Program-made: the position numbers and the translations under genes
Part shown: piece by piece, positions 42,505-50,493 of the stretch
Layout of the letters: each line of letters opens with the position of its first letter
How positions within the stretch are numbered: position 1 is the first letter of the stretch
NCBI RefSeq assembly: GCF_000372465.1
Contig: NZ_AQUZ01000050.1
Span: 1-64,000 of the forward strand
Direction of reading: 5' to 3'
DNA: 64,000 nucleotides
From: Kribbella catacumbae DSM 19601
Lineage (GTDB): Bacteria > Actinomycetota > Actinomycetes > Propionibacteriales > Kribbellaceae
Notes under the pieces: generated by a model
Database searches by the model: none
What the model saw: the letters and a program-made list of their open reading frames with translations, nothing else
What the model was told of the DNA's origin: nothing

Positions 42505-44468
42505 CGGGACAACCCGGTGTGATGAGCCAGGAAGGCGAGCATGTCGGCCGCCAAGCCGATGCCTTTGCTCGACGAGCCGCCTGCATGGCCTGAGTCGCCC
42601 TCGAAGCGCAGTACGACGGGTCGGTCGCCTTCGGTCGCGTGTTGCAGCGCCGCGCACATCTTCCTAGCGTGCAAGGGATCTACGCGGGTGTCACCACCGA
42701 AGACGGTGAACAGCACGGCCGGATACTTAACGCCGGATCGCACGCGGTGGTACGGCGAGTAGGACAACAGCGTCGCCAGCTGCGCGGGATCCGAGGCGGA
42801 ACCGAACTCCGGCACCCAGCTCTGGCCCAGCCCGAATTGCTCGTAGCGGACCATGTCGAGCAGCGGCGCCGAGCAAACCGCGGCGGCGAAGAGCTCTGGC
42901 CGTTGGGTGATCGCGGCTCCGACCAGGAGGCCGCCATTCGATTCGCCGCAGAGCGCGAGCTGGTCCGGCGTTGTCCAGCCTTCGGTGATCAGCGTCTCGG
43001 CGGCGGCGAGGTAGTCGTCGAAGACGTTCTGCTTCTGGTCGAGCATGCCGGCCTTGTGCCAGTCGTTGCCCCGCTCGCCACCACCGCGCAGGTTGGCCGT
43101 CACGAACACGCCGCCGGCCTCGACCCAGGCCAGCGTGAAAGCGGAGTACGTCGGCGTCAGCGACTGCCCGAAACCCCCATAGCCATAGAGGATTGTGGGT
43201 CGCGGCCCGTGCTCACCCGGCTTGGCGACGATCAGCATCTGGAGCTCGGTGCCATCCGTCGAGGTGTAGTCGAGCTGACGCGACTCGGCCTCCGGTACGC
43301 CGATCGCGCCCGGCGGCGGCGACCACAACGTCGTACGGGCCGACGTGGCGTCGTACTGGTAGATGGCTGCGGGGGTGACGGAGTCGGTGTAGGAGAACCA
43401 GACCTCGTGGCCGCCCTCCGGACGGATCGACAGCGAACCGACTGAGCCGACGCCGGGGAGTGGGACCTCGCCGAGATGGCGGCCGGTGACCAGGTCGTGG
43501 ATCGCGATCTCGCCGACCGCGTTCCTGGTCCGGCCGACGAGCACCACCTTGTCGAGAATCGCCAGGCTGCTGAGCGGCGCCGCGGGATCGGCCGGGATGA
43601 AGTCGCGCCAGACCTGCGGATCCTCGGGATCACCGACACAGATCTTGCCGGTGGGAGCGTCCCGGGTGGTCACGACGTACAGGCGTCCCTCGCGGCTGAC
43701 CGACATCACGGTGATCGCGTCGACGCCTTGCTGCACGACGGTTGGCGGACCGTCCTGCTGGAGATCCGTCAGCCACAGATCGTTGGCCGGTCCGCGCGAC
43801 GCGGAGATCGTCAGCCAGCGCCCGTCGGCGCTGAGGTCCAACCCGTACGACGCTTCGTCGGTGAGCAGCCGATCATCGTCAGGCCGGCCGAGGTGGTGGC
43901 GCAGTAGCTGGCGGAATCGCACGTAATAGAAGGACTTCCCGTCCGGAAGCCAGGCGACGGGGGAGTAGCGGCAGCCGTCGATCGGGCCGTCCACCAGTTG
44001 ACCGGTGGCGACGTCGAGCACGTGCAAAATCGACTGCTCGTCACCGCCGCGCGAGATCTGGAAGGCCAGCAGGGCTCCGTCGGGTGAGGGCTGCCAGCTG
44101 TCGAGCGTGATGCGGCCGGTCGGGTCGAGTTGCTGCGGATCCACGAGCGGCGCGTCATCGGCGTACAGGACTGGATGTTCTTGGCCGGCTGACCGGCGGA
44201 GGACGAAACAGCGGTCGCCTCGCCAGACGGGTGCGGAGACCGAGCCGACGCTGGACAATGCTCGGACCCGGTTGCGGAGCTTGTACCGTCCGGGGAGCGT
44301 CGTCGCGTGGTTCAGCCAGAGCTGGTCCTGGATCGCCTGCCACTGCTGGGTTTCCGGCGTGGTGGCGTCTTCCAGCCAGCGGTACGGATCGGGGATCGCG
44401 TGCCCGTGCAGGTGGTCCACAAGCGGCAGACGCTCGGCGTCGGGATAGCTCAGGTCGAGGTGGTGCAC
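42501..44468 (-). CDS. Prolyl oligopeptidase (S9A), likely lanthipeptide leader peptidase
   Basis: 655 residues: an N-terminal seven-blade propeller and a C-terminal alpha/beta hydrolase domain. The nucleophile Ser510 lies in GESNGG; the Asp is in FGGDTRVDPLHARK and the His in GDSGHAGG. GTG 44468 was chosen because GGGAGGAGG lies six bases upstream. Such enzymes cut after Pro in small peptides. In flavipeptin (Kribbella) the POP FlaP removes the leader; the precursor here has a Pro in its leader (LETPGYGG). It lies directly downstream of the precursor gene. Confidence 0.93.
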   Translation of the reverse strand: MHHLDLSYPDAERLPLVDHLHGHAIPDPYRWLEDATTPETQQWQAIQDQLWLNHATTLPGRYKLRNRVRALSSVGSVSAPVWRGDRCFVLRRSAGQEHPVLYADDAPLVDPQQLDPTGRITLDSWQPSPDGALLAFQISRGGDEQSILHVLDVATGQLVDGPIDGCRYSPVAWLPDGKSFYYVRFRQLLRHHLGRPDDDRLLTDEASYGLDLSADGRWLTISASRGPANDLWLTDLQQDGPPTVVQQGVDAITVMSVSREGRLYVVTTRDAPTGKICVGDPEDPQVWRDFIPADPAAPLSSLAILDKVVLVGRTRNAVGEIAIHDLVTGRHLGEVPLPGVGSVGSLSIRPEGGHEVWFSYTDSVTPAAIYQYDATSARTTLWSPPPGAIGVPEAESRQLDYTSTDGTELQMLIVAKPGEHGPRPTILYGYGGFGQSLTPTYSAFTLAWVEAGGVFVTANLRGGGERGNDWHKAGMLDQKQNVFDDYLAAAETLITEGWTTPDQLALCGESNGGLLVGAAITQRPELFAAAVCSAPLLDMVRYEQFGLGQSWVPEFGSASDPAQLATLLSYSPYHRVRSGVKYPAVLFTVFGGDTRVDPLHARKMCAALQHATEGDRPVVLRFEGDSGHAGGSSSKGIGLAADMLAFLAHHTGLSR

Positions 44469-44500
44469 GGATGCCTCCTCCCGTGGCGGGAAACAGGTTC

Positions 44501-44533
44501 GGCCCTGGGTGGGAATGCTGCCCACCCAGGGCC
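44501..44533 (-). terminator. Strong hairpin between the precursor and peptidase genes
   Basis: GGCCCTGGGTGGG and CCCACCCAGGGCC are perfect 13-bp arms around a 7-base loop, about 33 bp before the POP start and about 70 bp after the precursor stop. It likely lets only part of the transcripts continue into the peptidase and transporter genes or protects the precursor mRNA from decay. Confidence 0.7.
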
Positions 44534-44602
44534 CCCGGAACCTGGGTACCTCAGCCTTGCGGTCCATCACTCACAGACCTCGCAGCTGGGGCATAGCTCC
44601 GA

Positions 44603-44737
44603 TCAGTGGCAGAGCACGAGGCTCAGGTTGCTCGGACGGTGGGAACCGCAGCCGAGAACGGTCAGCGTGGAACCACCGTGGTGGTGGCCACCGCCGTAAC
44701 CGGGGGTCTCCAGACCCTGAAGGTCGAGAAGTGCCAT
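44603..44737 (-). CDS. Class III lanthipeptide precursor (LanA, SapB/flavipeptin type)
   Basis: A 44-residue peptide that begins MALLDLQGLETPGYGG. The leader keeps the LDLQ motif required by class III enzymes. The core contains two ring units of Ser/Thr-x2-Ser/Thr-x3-Cys type: STLTVLGC and SNLSLVLC, typical of labionin or lanthionine formation. A Gly-His stretch (GGGHHHGG) lies between the leader Pro and the first ring. Cleavage after the TP Pro would leave a 32-residue product carrying these His residues. ATG 44737 has GAGGAGG nine bases upstream, inside the end of the synthetase gene; the synthetase stop is only four bases away. A strong hairpin follows. Confidence 0.93.
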   Translation of the reverse strand: MALLDLQGLETPGYGGGHHHGGSTLTVLGCGSHRPSNLSLVLCH

Positions 44738-44741
44738 TTGT

Positions 44742-47324
44742 TTACACCTCCTCAGATGTTCTTGGTAGGGATGAGGACTCGGACCACTGGGGAGATCCGA
44801 GGAACGGGAGGGTGACCGGCTGCTCGTGCAGCGCGGCACCCAGGGCCAGCAGGACGCCGGCCGATCCGGTCGCCAGGTCCATCGAGAGACGGAGCAACTG
44901 GTTGCCGGGGAACGCGAGTCCGCCTTCGAACGGCATCGCATGCCAGCCGAGGCCACGGATCAGGTCGTCGAGCTCTCCTTCTCCAGCAGACGCAGCACCC
45001 AGTGCGGGAGCGGCGAGCAGGAGACCGGCACGACCCATGAACAGGCCCGGCTGGACGTAGTACGAGCAGCGGGTGACCCGCCGCAGGGCTTCGAGGTCCG
45101 TGGCCAGCTCCGAGTCGGGGCGGCGGTGCAGGAAGCGTTGCAGGACGAGGGCGATACCGACCGAACCCTCTTCCAGATAAGGGAGTGTGCGCCAGCCCTG
45201 GTTCACCTGGAGCATGCCGTCCGGCGTCTGGAGGCAACGCCGCAGGTCCTGCCTGATGGCGATCTCCGCGAGATCGAGCAGGCCCGTGTCGCCGGTCAGC
45301 TCGTACGCTTCGAGGAAGAGCAGCGCAGGACCGGACGAGCCGTACATGAGCCCGGCCCGCGGCTTTCCCTCACCACTCGTCTCCGGTACGTCGTCGACGT
45401 CGCCGAGCCGGTCCGCGACCAGGTCGATCACGTGGATCGCCTTCGCACGCAGCGACGGCTCGCTGGTGAAGTGCAGCAGGTTGAGGCCGATCCCGGCCAG
45501 GCCGGAGTGCAGCCCGAGCTCACGGGTCTCGAACTCGTCGGCCAGTGTGCGCTCGACCAGGTCCAGCGCGTCCTGCTCGTGGCCGAGCTCATTGAGTACG
45601 TGCGCGACACCGTGCAGTCCGTCGTACAGGCCGGGGCCGATCTCGGAGCTGATGGAATGCTTGCGCAGCCAGTCCTCGTACTCCGGGAAGCGGCCGGCGC
45701 CCGTTTTGGCCAGTGCGTAAAGGATGCCGGCGGCGCCGGTGGCCAGGTTGGTGCCACCGCCGGGCTGGAACTGCGCGATGTCGCCGGGGAACAAGCGGTC
45801 GTCGCGGTCCGGAGTGGCACTGGCAACGATTGCTTTCGTGATTGCCGCGCGGATGTCGGTCCACTCGGCGCGGCCCGGCAGGGCGAGCGATTCCATCTCT
45901 GGGTCGCTGGTCAGATCGGGGCCGACGATCGTGCGGACAGCCGCGTCGAGTGTTGCCCTCGGCACCGGAAAGGTCTCCGCGACCATGTCGGCGAGCTGGA
46001 AAGCCTTGCCAGGATGGAGATTCAGCAACATCGTCGTCTGCGGCGCGAACAGGCCGAGGGTGATGCAGGCGAGTGCGTAGAGGTCGACATCCGGGCCTTG
46101 CCGGTCGCCGGGAGCGGAGTACCCGGGATGGGCGAGTGCCGATCGGGCCTGCTCCTCGACGAGGGTGGCGACCTCGAAGTCGATCAGGACCATCCGGCCG
46201 CCATCACTCAGGAGGACGTTGTCCGGGTGGAGGTCGCAGAAGACGACGCCTCGGCCGTGGAGCTGGGCGACCGCGTCCTGGACGTCCGTGACCATCTGCG
46301 CGGCCCATTCGGCGTACTCCGCCAGTTCGGCTTCGGTCGCGTCGGGATGGGTCAGCGGGTAGCGGCGCACGAGTTCGCGCTGCAGTGGGTTCGCGTCGAC
46401 GAACTCCTGGACCAGGAAGTGGTGCTCGCCGAGCTCGAAGTAGTCGTGCACCTTCGGGACCACGTCGAGTCCCTCGAGGCGCTGCAGGATGTCGCGCTCG
46501 TGACCGACCCGGGCGACCGCGTCGCGGCCGCTCATGTCCAGCCCGGCGAGCGGCCGGCCTTCCTTGAGGACAACCTTCGCGCCAGTCTCGTTGTGGTGGC
46601 CGAGGTAGACGCCGCCGCCGTTGGAGAACTGGATGACGCTTTCGATCGTGTACGCCAGCTCGTTGGTGGTGACCGCGTTGCGCGCTTCCAGATGGGCTTC
46701 CAGGAACGCCGGCAGGGTGATCCACGGCGGCATGGAGAAGGTCGGCGAGCGGTGGTCCGGGACCAGCCGGCCGCGGTCGTCCTCGAGGGCGAGTGCGCGC
46801 TCGCCGCCTTCGTTGAGGCAGTAGCGGCTGACGAATGCGCCGTACCGGACGAAGAGCGGGCCTTCGGCGTACCGGAGATCGCTCAGGATGTAAGGGCCGC
46901 GGACTCCCTGCAGGAGGCCGTCGAGCTCCTTGAGTACGAGCTCCAGTTGCGCCTCGTCGGCCGGGTAGATGGTGACCAGCTTGCCGCTCGAACCGCGCGG
47001 GGCGGACTTCGAGTTGACCATCACCATCACGGGCTCGTTGCGCAGGAACTTGAACGCGATGCCGCGGGGAACGCAGTAGTCCCACACCACGGCGAGCGTG
47101 CGCTCGGCGTCTTCGAGGCCGGACGAGACGTGGATCTTCCAGCCTTGGGACGGCAGTTCGAGACCGTCCGGCGCGTAGTGCATCCAGGTATCGCCGGGGA
47201 CGTGCTGCCAGCCGGTCGGTACCGGCCGGGTGCAGAGCGCGAAGTCCGGATGCTCGGCACCCCGGTTCGTCGGGGTCTCGTAGAAACGCCGGTCGGCCAG
47301 GCAGTAGAGCTCGTAACTTTCCAT
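44742..47324 (-). CDS. Class III lanthipeptide synthetase LanKC
   Basis: 860 residues, the three-domain class III enzyme: an N-terminal lyase (about 1-210), a Ser/Thr kinase-like domain (GVYLGHHNETGAKVVLKEGRP; Asp364 in VVFCDLHPDN; VLIDFEVA), and a C-terminal LanC-like domain (GGTNLATGAAGILYAL, HGVAHVLNELGHE) without the zinc Cys-Cys-His triad, as expected for this class. It would phosphorylate, eliminate and cyclise the precursor encoded directly after it. It is the first gene of the operon (synthetase, precursor, peptidase, two ABC proteins). An array of GTAAC boxes lies upstream. Confidence 0.94.
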   Translation of the reverse strand: MESYELYCLADRRFYETPTNRGAEHPDFALCTRPVPTGWQHVPGDTWMHYAPDGLELPSQGWKIHVSSGLEDAERTLAVVWDYCVPRGIAFKFLRNEPVMVMVNSKSAPRGSSGKLVTIYPADEAQLELVLKELDGLLQGVRGPYILSDLRYAEGPLFVRYGAFVSRYCLNEGGERALALEDDRGRLVPDHRSPTFSMPPWITLPAFLEAHLEARNAVTTNELAYTIESVIQFSNGGGVYLGHHNETGAKVVLKEGRPLAGLDMSGRDAVARVGHERDILQRLEGLDVVPKVHDYFELGEHHFLVQEFVDANPLQRELVRRYPLTHPDATEAELAEYAEWAAQMVTDVQDAVAQLHGRGVVFCDLHPDNVLLSDGGRMVLIDFEVATLVEEQARSALAHPGYSAPGDRQGPDVDLYALACITLGLFAPQTTMLLNLHPGKAFQLADMVAETFPVPRATLDAAVRTIVGPDLTSDPEMESLALPGRAEWTDIRAAITKAIVASATPDRDDRLFPGDIAQFQPGGGTNLATGAAGILYALAKTGAGRFPEYEDWLRKHSISSEIGPGLYDGLHGVAHVLNELGHEQDALDLVERTLADEFETRELGLHSGLAGIGLNLLHFTSEPSLRAKAIHVIDLVADRLGDVDDVPETSGEGKPRAGLMYGSSGPALLFLEAYELTGDTGLLDLAEIAIRQDLRRCLQTPDGMLQVNQGWRTLPYLEEGSVGIALVLQRFLHRRPDSELATDLEALRRVTRCSYYVQPGLFMGRAGLLLAAPALGAASAGEGELDDLIRGLGWHAMPFEGGLAFPGNQLLRLSMDLATGSAGVLLALGAALHEQPVTLPFLGSPQWSESSSLPRTSEEV

Positions 47325-47443
47325 GGCGGTTCGCCCCCCTTCTCATCGCTTGCCCGGCACATCTTGGGCAACGCGAGCAGGGCTGGCGTAGTGCATGACG
47401 TCATGACTAGACCGTGAAGAACTCACACGCTACGGATGGGTAA

Positions 47444-47535
47444 GTAACCACTCTTTGTTACGCGATGATCACTTTGAGCGGTGAAAGCGGTGTTACATCA
47501 TGTCAATTCGTGCCGGTGACGTAACGGGCCGTAAC
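47444..47535. promoter_or_regulatory. Array of GTAAC/GTTAC boxes upstream of LanKC
   Basis: GTAAC or its complement GTTAC occurs at 47444, 47457, 47492, 47521 and 47531 within 92 bp. The first two face each other (inverted), and the last two are a direct repeat 10 bp apart, i.e. one helix turn. This is 120-210 bp upstream of LanKC, a plausible binding region for the RamR-like regulator. The shared gap 47325-47572 holds no gene. Confidence 0.5.
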
Positions 47536-47572
47536 TTCAGCTGGATTTGATCGTGCGAACGCTGCCGGTCGA

Positions 47573-48541
47573 TCACTTGGCTGAGCGGTGCTGCTGGCTG
47601 GCGAAGTAGGCGACCTTCCGGGCCCGCATCACCTCACCGAGCGGGCGGTGGTCGACGAGTGCGTTCCAGGGGTCGAACGTGGCGGCCTCGACCTCTTCGC
47701 CGAAGCCGGCGTCGGCGTGCTGCCGGGGGATCATGAGCCGGCCGACGGTCAGGTACGGCGCGTCCCAGTTGACCGAGGCGTCCTCGATCGGGGTGTGCTG
47801 CTCGTCGGTGAAGAACTGGACCTGGAGGTCGCAGCTCAGTGGGCCCTGGTCGAGTCGCTGGTAGATGTCGGCGGCCCAGTCGTCGCTCGCGGCCGGATTG
47901 ACCTCGGTGGAGGCCGCGGCGAGTTTCACGCGGACGGCGTACGGGCCGAAGGCGATCGGGGCCGCGGTGAAGAAGTCGTGGGTGGCGAACCCGCTGAACG
48001 GCTCTTTGAGCGCGGCCTGGACGTGCTTGAGCTTCGGGATCAGGCGGGGGTTCTTGAGCAGCCCGAGCAGGATTTTGCCCGGGGTGCTGCCGCCGGTGGT
48101 GACGATGGTGGTGAAGTCCTCGCTGGTGGCCGAGCTGAACCGCTCGTGGTTGATCATCGCGAAGTCCTGCGAGACCGCCTCACCACCGAGCGCGGCGGGC
48201 CCGCTGACGCCGAGCACCTTGAGGGAGAAGCCACGGATGTCCGGGGTGCTGTCCGGCGCGCGGTTGAAGCCGCCGTTGGACAGCCGGATCCAGACGTCGT
48301 ACTTGCTCGGGATCGCGAAGATGCCCTGCTTGGCGTGCGCCGGGAGGTCGGCAGCCACCTCCAGCGTTGCCCTCAACGCGGCGATCTGCTGGCGATGAAG
48401 CGCCCGCCCGGTACCGAACCTCTCATCCTTGTGCCCCTGCATCTCAGCAAACGCAACCCCCTGCCGCTGATGCCGCTCAGCCTCCCCAGGAAGAGTCACT
48501 TCACGCCACTCAGTACTCGGCTCGGCCACAACATCTCCCAT
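47573..48541 (-). CDS. Catalase-fold family protein
   Basis: 322 residues of the catalase-like superfamily (y4iL-like group): RFGTGRALHRQQIAALRATL near residue 45, YDVWIRLSNGGFNRAPDSTPDIRGFSLKV and FSSATSEDF. It is shorter than true catalases and the usual RxxxY heme-binding motif near the C-terminus is not seen, so peroxidase or fatty-acid hydroperoxide activity is uncertain. The start ATG 48541 fits the family; an upstream GTG at 48562 is also possible. It stands alone. Confidence 0.75.
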   Translation of the reverse strand: MGDVVAEPSTEWREVTLPGEAERHQRQGVAFAEMQGHKDERFGTGRALHRQQIAALRATLEVAADLPAHAKQGIFAIPSKYDVWIRLSNGGFNRAPDSTPDIRGFSLKVLGVSGPAALGGEAVSQDFAMINHERFSSATSEDFTTIVTTGGSTPGKILLGLLKNPRLIPKLKHVQAALKEPFSGFATHDFFTAAPIAFGPYAVRVKLAAASTEVNPAASDDWAADIYQRLDQGPLSCDLQVQFFTDEQHTPIEDASVNWDAPYLTVGRLMIPRQHADAGFGEEVEAATFDPWNALVDHRPLGEVMRARKVAYFASQQHRSAK

Positions 48542-48915
48542 CACCGGATCCAGCGGTCCCACCCAGTATCCGCCTCCGCAAATGTTGCACTCGGCAACCG
48601 ACCACTTCCCACCGCGGCTCCTGCCTCGCCGCTCCCGCCCACCCGGTGTCGCCGCTCCTGCGTCGCGGCTCGGTCGAGGTCACCGTGCTTGACCGCGAAG
48701 GTGTCGAGATGCGCTGACGGCCGGGTGGGCGCAGGGCTCGCCCGGCGTTGCCAGCCGGGTGCGGCCCGCGATGTCGAGCCAGCCTGAGGCCATGCTTGGT
48801 GCAATTTCATTCCGCGCTCCTGCGTCGCGCCCTCGCGGCGTCTCCGCCGGCACCCGTTGGCCGGAGCTGCTGGGTAGGCGACCGACCCTGGCATCCCCAC
48901 ACAGCCGCGAACCGT

Positions 48916-48992
48916 GGGGTCAACCCCTCCTCAGCGGGTTAGCCCCCTGCTAGACCAAGGGGCGAACCCCCATTCGAGGAGTTAACCCCCTC
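48916..48992. repeat. Array of four imperfect GGGGTNNACCCC palindromes
   Basis: GGGGTCAACCCC (48916-48927), GGGTTAGCCCCC (about 48936-48947), GGGGCGAACCCC (48959-48970) and GGAGTTAACCCCC (48978-48990) recur at about 20-bp intervals. Each is a short near-palindrome with a TNNA-like centre. The spacing of roughly two helix turns suggests a protein-binding array rather than chance, although no regulator is known. Confidence 0.45.
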
Positions 48993-49044
48993 AGGCGTAG
49001 GAACTGCAGGGGTGGGAGCCGCCGGACCCGTCCGCCTGCGTGCC

Positions 49045-49265
49045 CCGGACCGCCACCACAGCAACCTCCCCAATCACCGGATCCGCGACCGCCATCAGCC
49101 GTAGCCGCCTTGGTTCGCGGCAGCCAGTGGCTCCGAGCCTGAGCGGCCGTCGTCCGCCGCCCGGACGCCCACCACACACCAACCTCCCCCAATCACCGGA
49201 GCCCCGACTGCCAGCAGGCGTAGACGCCCGCCCGAGGCCACCTTGGTGTGTGGTGGCGGTCCGGA
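49045..49265. repeat. Dispersed inverted-repeat elements, family 2, tandem copies
   Basis: Two related units in direct orientation: one starting at 49045 with CCGGACCGCCACCACAGCA and one at 49161 with CCGGACGCCCACCACACACC, both followed by ACCTCCCC and AATCACCGGA, then a CGTAG word. The second unit ends at 49265 with TGTGTGGTGGCGGTCCGG, the inverted repeat of its start, giving a 105-bp element like that at 22115-22219. The first unit is an older or degenerate copy. Confidence 0.7.
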
Positions 49266-49365
49266 GGCCCGCCTCTTTGCCTCGGATTCCCGATCGGGTC
49301 CGGCGGACTAGCCGGGTTTGGAGTACGCGGACGATCACGCGAGCCACCACGCCGTTTCCTAAGCG

Positions 49366-49420
49366 GCGACGGAGGAGGTGCGTACCGGGGTCGGCGGGAG
49401 CTGCGACGGAGGAGGTGCGT
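49366..49420. repeat. 18-bp exact direct repeat
   Basis: GCGACGGAGGAGGTGCGT occurs at 49366-49383 and at 49403-49420, separated by 19 bases. It lies just downstream of modC. It may be a leftover of a local duplication; no function is evident. Confidence 0.5.
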
Positions 49421-49428
49421 GGGGGGAA

Positions 49429-50493
49429 TCAGGCCGGGTACGTCTGGATTTCGGTGGCCTTGAGGGTGGCGTGGAGTAGTTGGCCGGGGGCGAGGTGGAG
49501 GTCGGCTACTGCTGCTGTGGTGATGTCGGCGAGGAGGGTTGCCGGGGCTGGGGCGTTGTGGGGGGTCAGGCGGACTCGTACGGTGTGGGCGTGTTGCTCT
49601 ACGCCGGCGACCTGCATCGGCCAGGTGTTGCGCGGAGTGCCGGTTGGGCGTTCTGGGTAGAGGCTGACTGCGGACGGCGGGAAGGCGACGCAGACTGCGC
49701 CCTGGGATGGTGAGGCGATGGTCACCGTGCCGCCGCCGTCGAGCGCGACGATGTTGCTGTCGGCGGTACCGCGGTAGAGGTTGAGGCCGACCAGTTGAGC
49801 CACGTACTCCGTGCGCGGTCGCCGGGCGATCTCGGTTGGCGCGCCCTCCTGGACGATCTGCCCGTCCTCCACGATCACCAGACGATCGGCGAGCACCATC
49901 GCGTCCAGCGGATCGTGCGTGACGAGCAGCGTGCGGCCGTTGTACCGCTTCAGGTGTTGGCCGAGCTCGGCGCGGACATGCAACGTCGTACTGGCGTCGA
50001 GTGCCGCGAGCGGTTCGTCCAGCAGGAGCAAGTCGGGCGAGGTCGCAAGGGCGCGGACGAGGGCCACGCGCTGCGCCTGCCCGCCGGACAGTGAGCGCGG
50101 GCGAGTTCGCGCGTACTCCGACAGGCCGACCGTCTCGAGCCAGCGGGCTGCCTCGGCGCGTGCTGTTCGTTTGTGGGTGCCTCGGGCGCGCAAGCCGAAA
50201 GCTACGTTCTCCAAGGCGCTCAAGTGGTCGAAGAGTAAGTAGTCCTGGAACACGACCCCGATCGGCCGCCGGTCCGCCGACCGGAAGACGCGCGGCGGGG
50301 CGTCCCAGAGGTCGTCACCGAGCCGGATCCGCCCTTCGGTGATCGGAAGCAGCCCGGCGATCGCGCGGATCGCTGTGCTCTTGCCGGCTCCGTTGGGTCC
50401 GAGGAGGGCGACGACCTCACCCGGCTCGACGGTGAGTTCGAGGTCGAGCCGGAAGGCGTCGCGGGTCACGTGCAGGTCGGCGTACAGGGTCAT
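49429..50493 (-). CDS. modC: Molybdate ABC transporter ATP-binding protein ModC
   Basis: 354 residues: ABC ATPase with Walker A GPNGAGKST, Q-loop DYLLFDH, signature LSGGQAQRV and Walker B LLLLDEPLAALD, followed by a C-terminal MOP/TOBE-like beta domain (about 270-354), which in ModC senses molybdate. ATG 50493 overlaps the permease stop (ATGA). It drives import through ModB with the binding protein ModA. Confidence 0.92.
   Translation of the reverse strand: MTLYADLHVTRDAFRLDLELTVEPGEVVALLGPNGAGKSTAIRAIAGLLPITEGRIRLGDDLWDAPPRVFRSADRRPIGVVFQDYLLFDHLSALENVAFGLRARGTHKRTARAEAARWLETVGLSEYARTRPRSLSGGQAQRVALVRALATSPDLLLLDEPLAALDASTTLHVRAELGQHLKRYNGRTLLVTHDPLDAMVLADRLVIVEDGQIVQEGAPTEIARRPRTEYVAQLVGLNLYRGTADSNIVALDGGGTVTIASPSQGAVCVAFPPSAVSLYPERPTGTPRNTWPMQVAGVEQHAHTVRVRLTPHNAPAPATLLADITTAAVADLHLAPGQLLHATLKATEIQTYPA

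Larger units (their letters stand above)
48542..49428. other. Repeat-rich intergenic region
   Basis: About 890 bases without a supported gene; frames here overlap one another and match nothing I recognise. Contents from left to right: a GC-rich stretch with short repeats of a CGCTCCTGCGTCGC type (about 48650-48840), an array of GGGG-CCCC palindromes (48916-48992), tandem family 2 elements (49045-49265), and an 18-bp exact direct repeat (49366-49383 and 49403-49420). Confidence 0.6.

Noticed and set aside
44826..47417. 863-codon open frame on the plus strand
   Set aside because: Antisense to LanKC, which has clear domains; the composition is that of a shadow frame.
48367..48717. Open frames between the catalase-fold gene and the molybdate operon
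   Set aside because: Low-complexity Arg/Pro/Ser frames in a repeat-rich spacer, overlapping one another on both strands.
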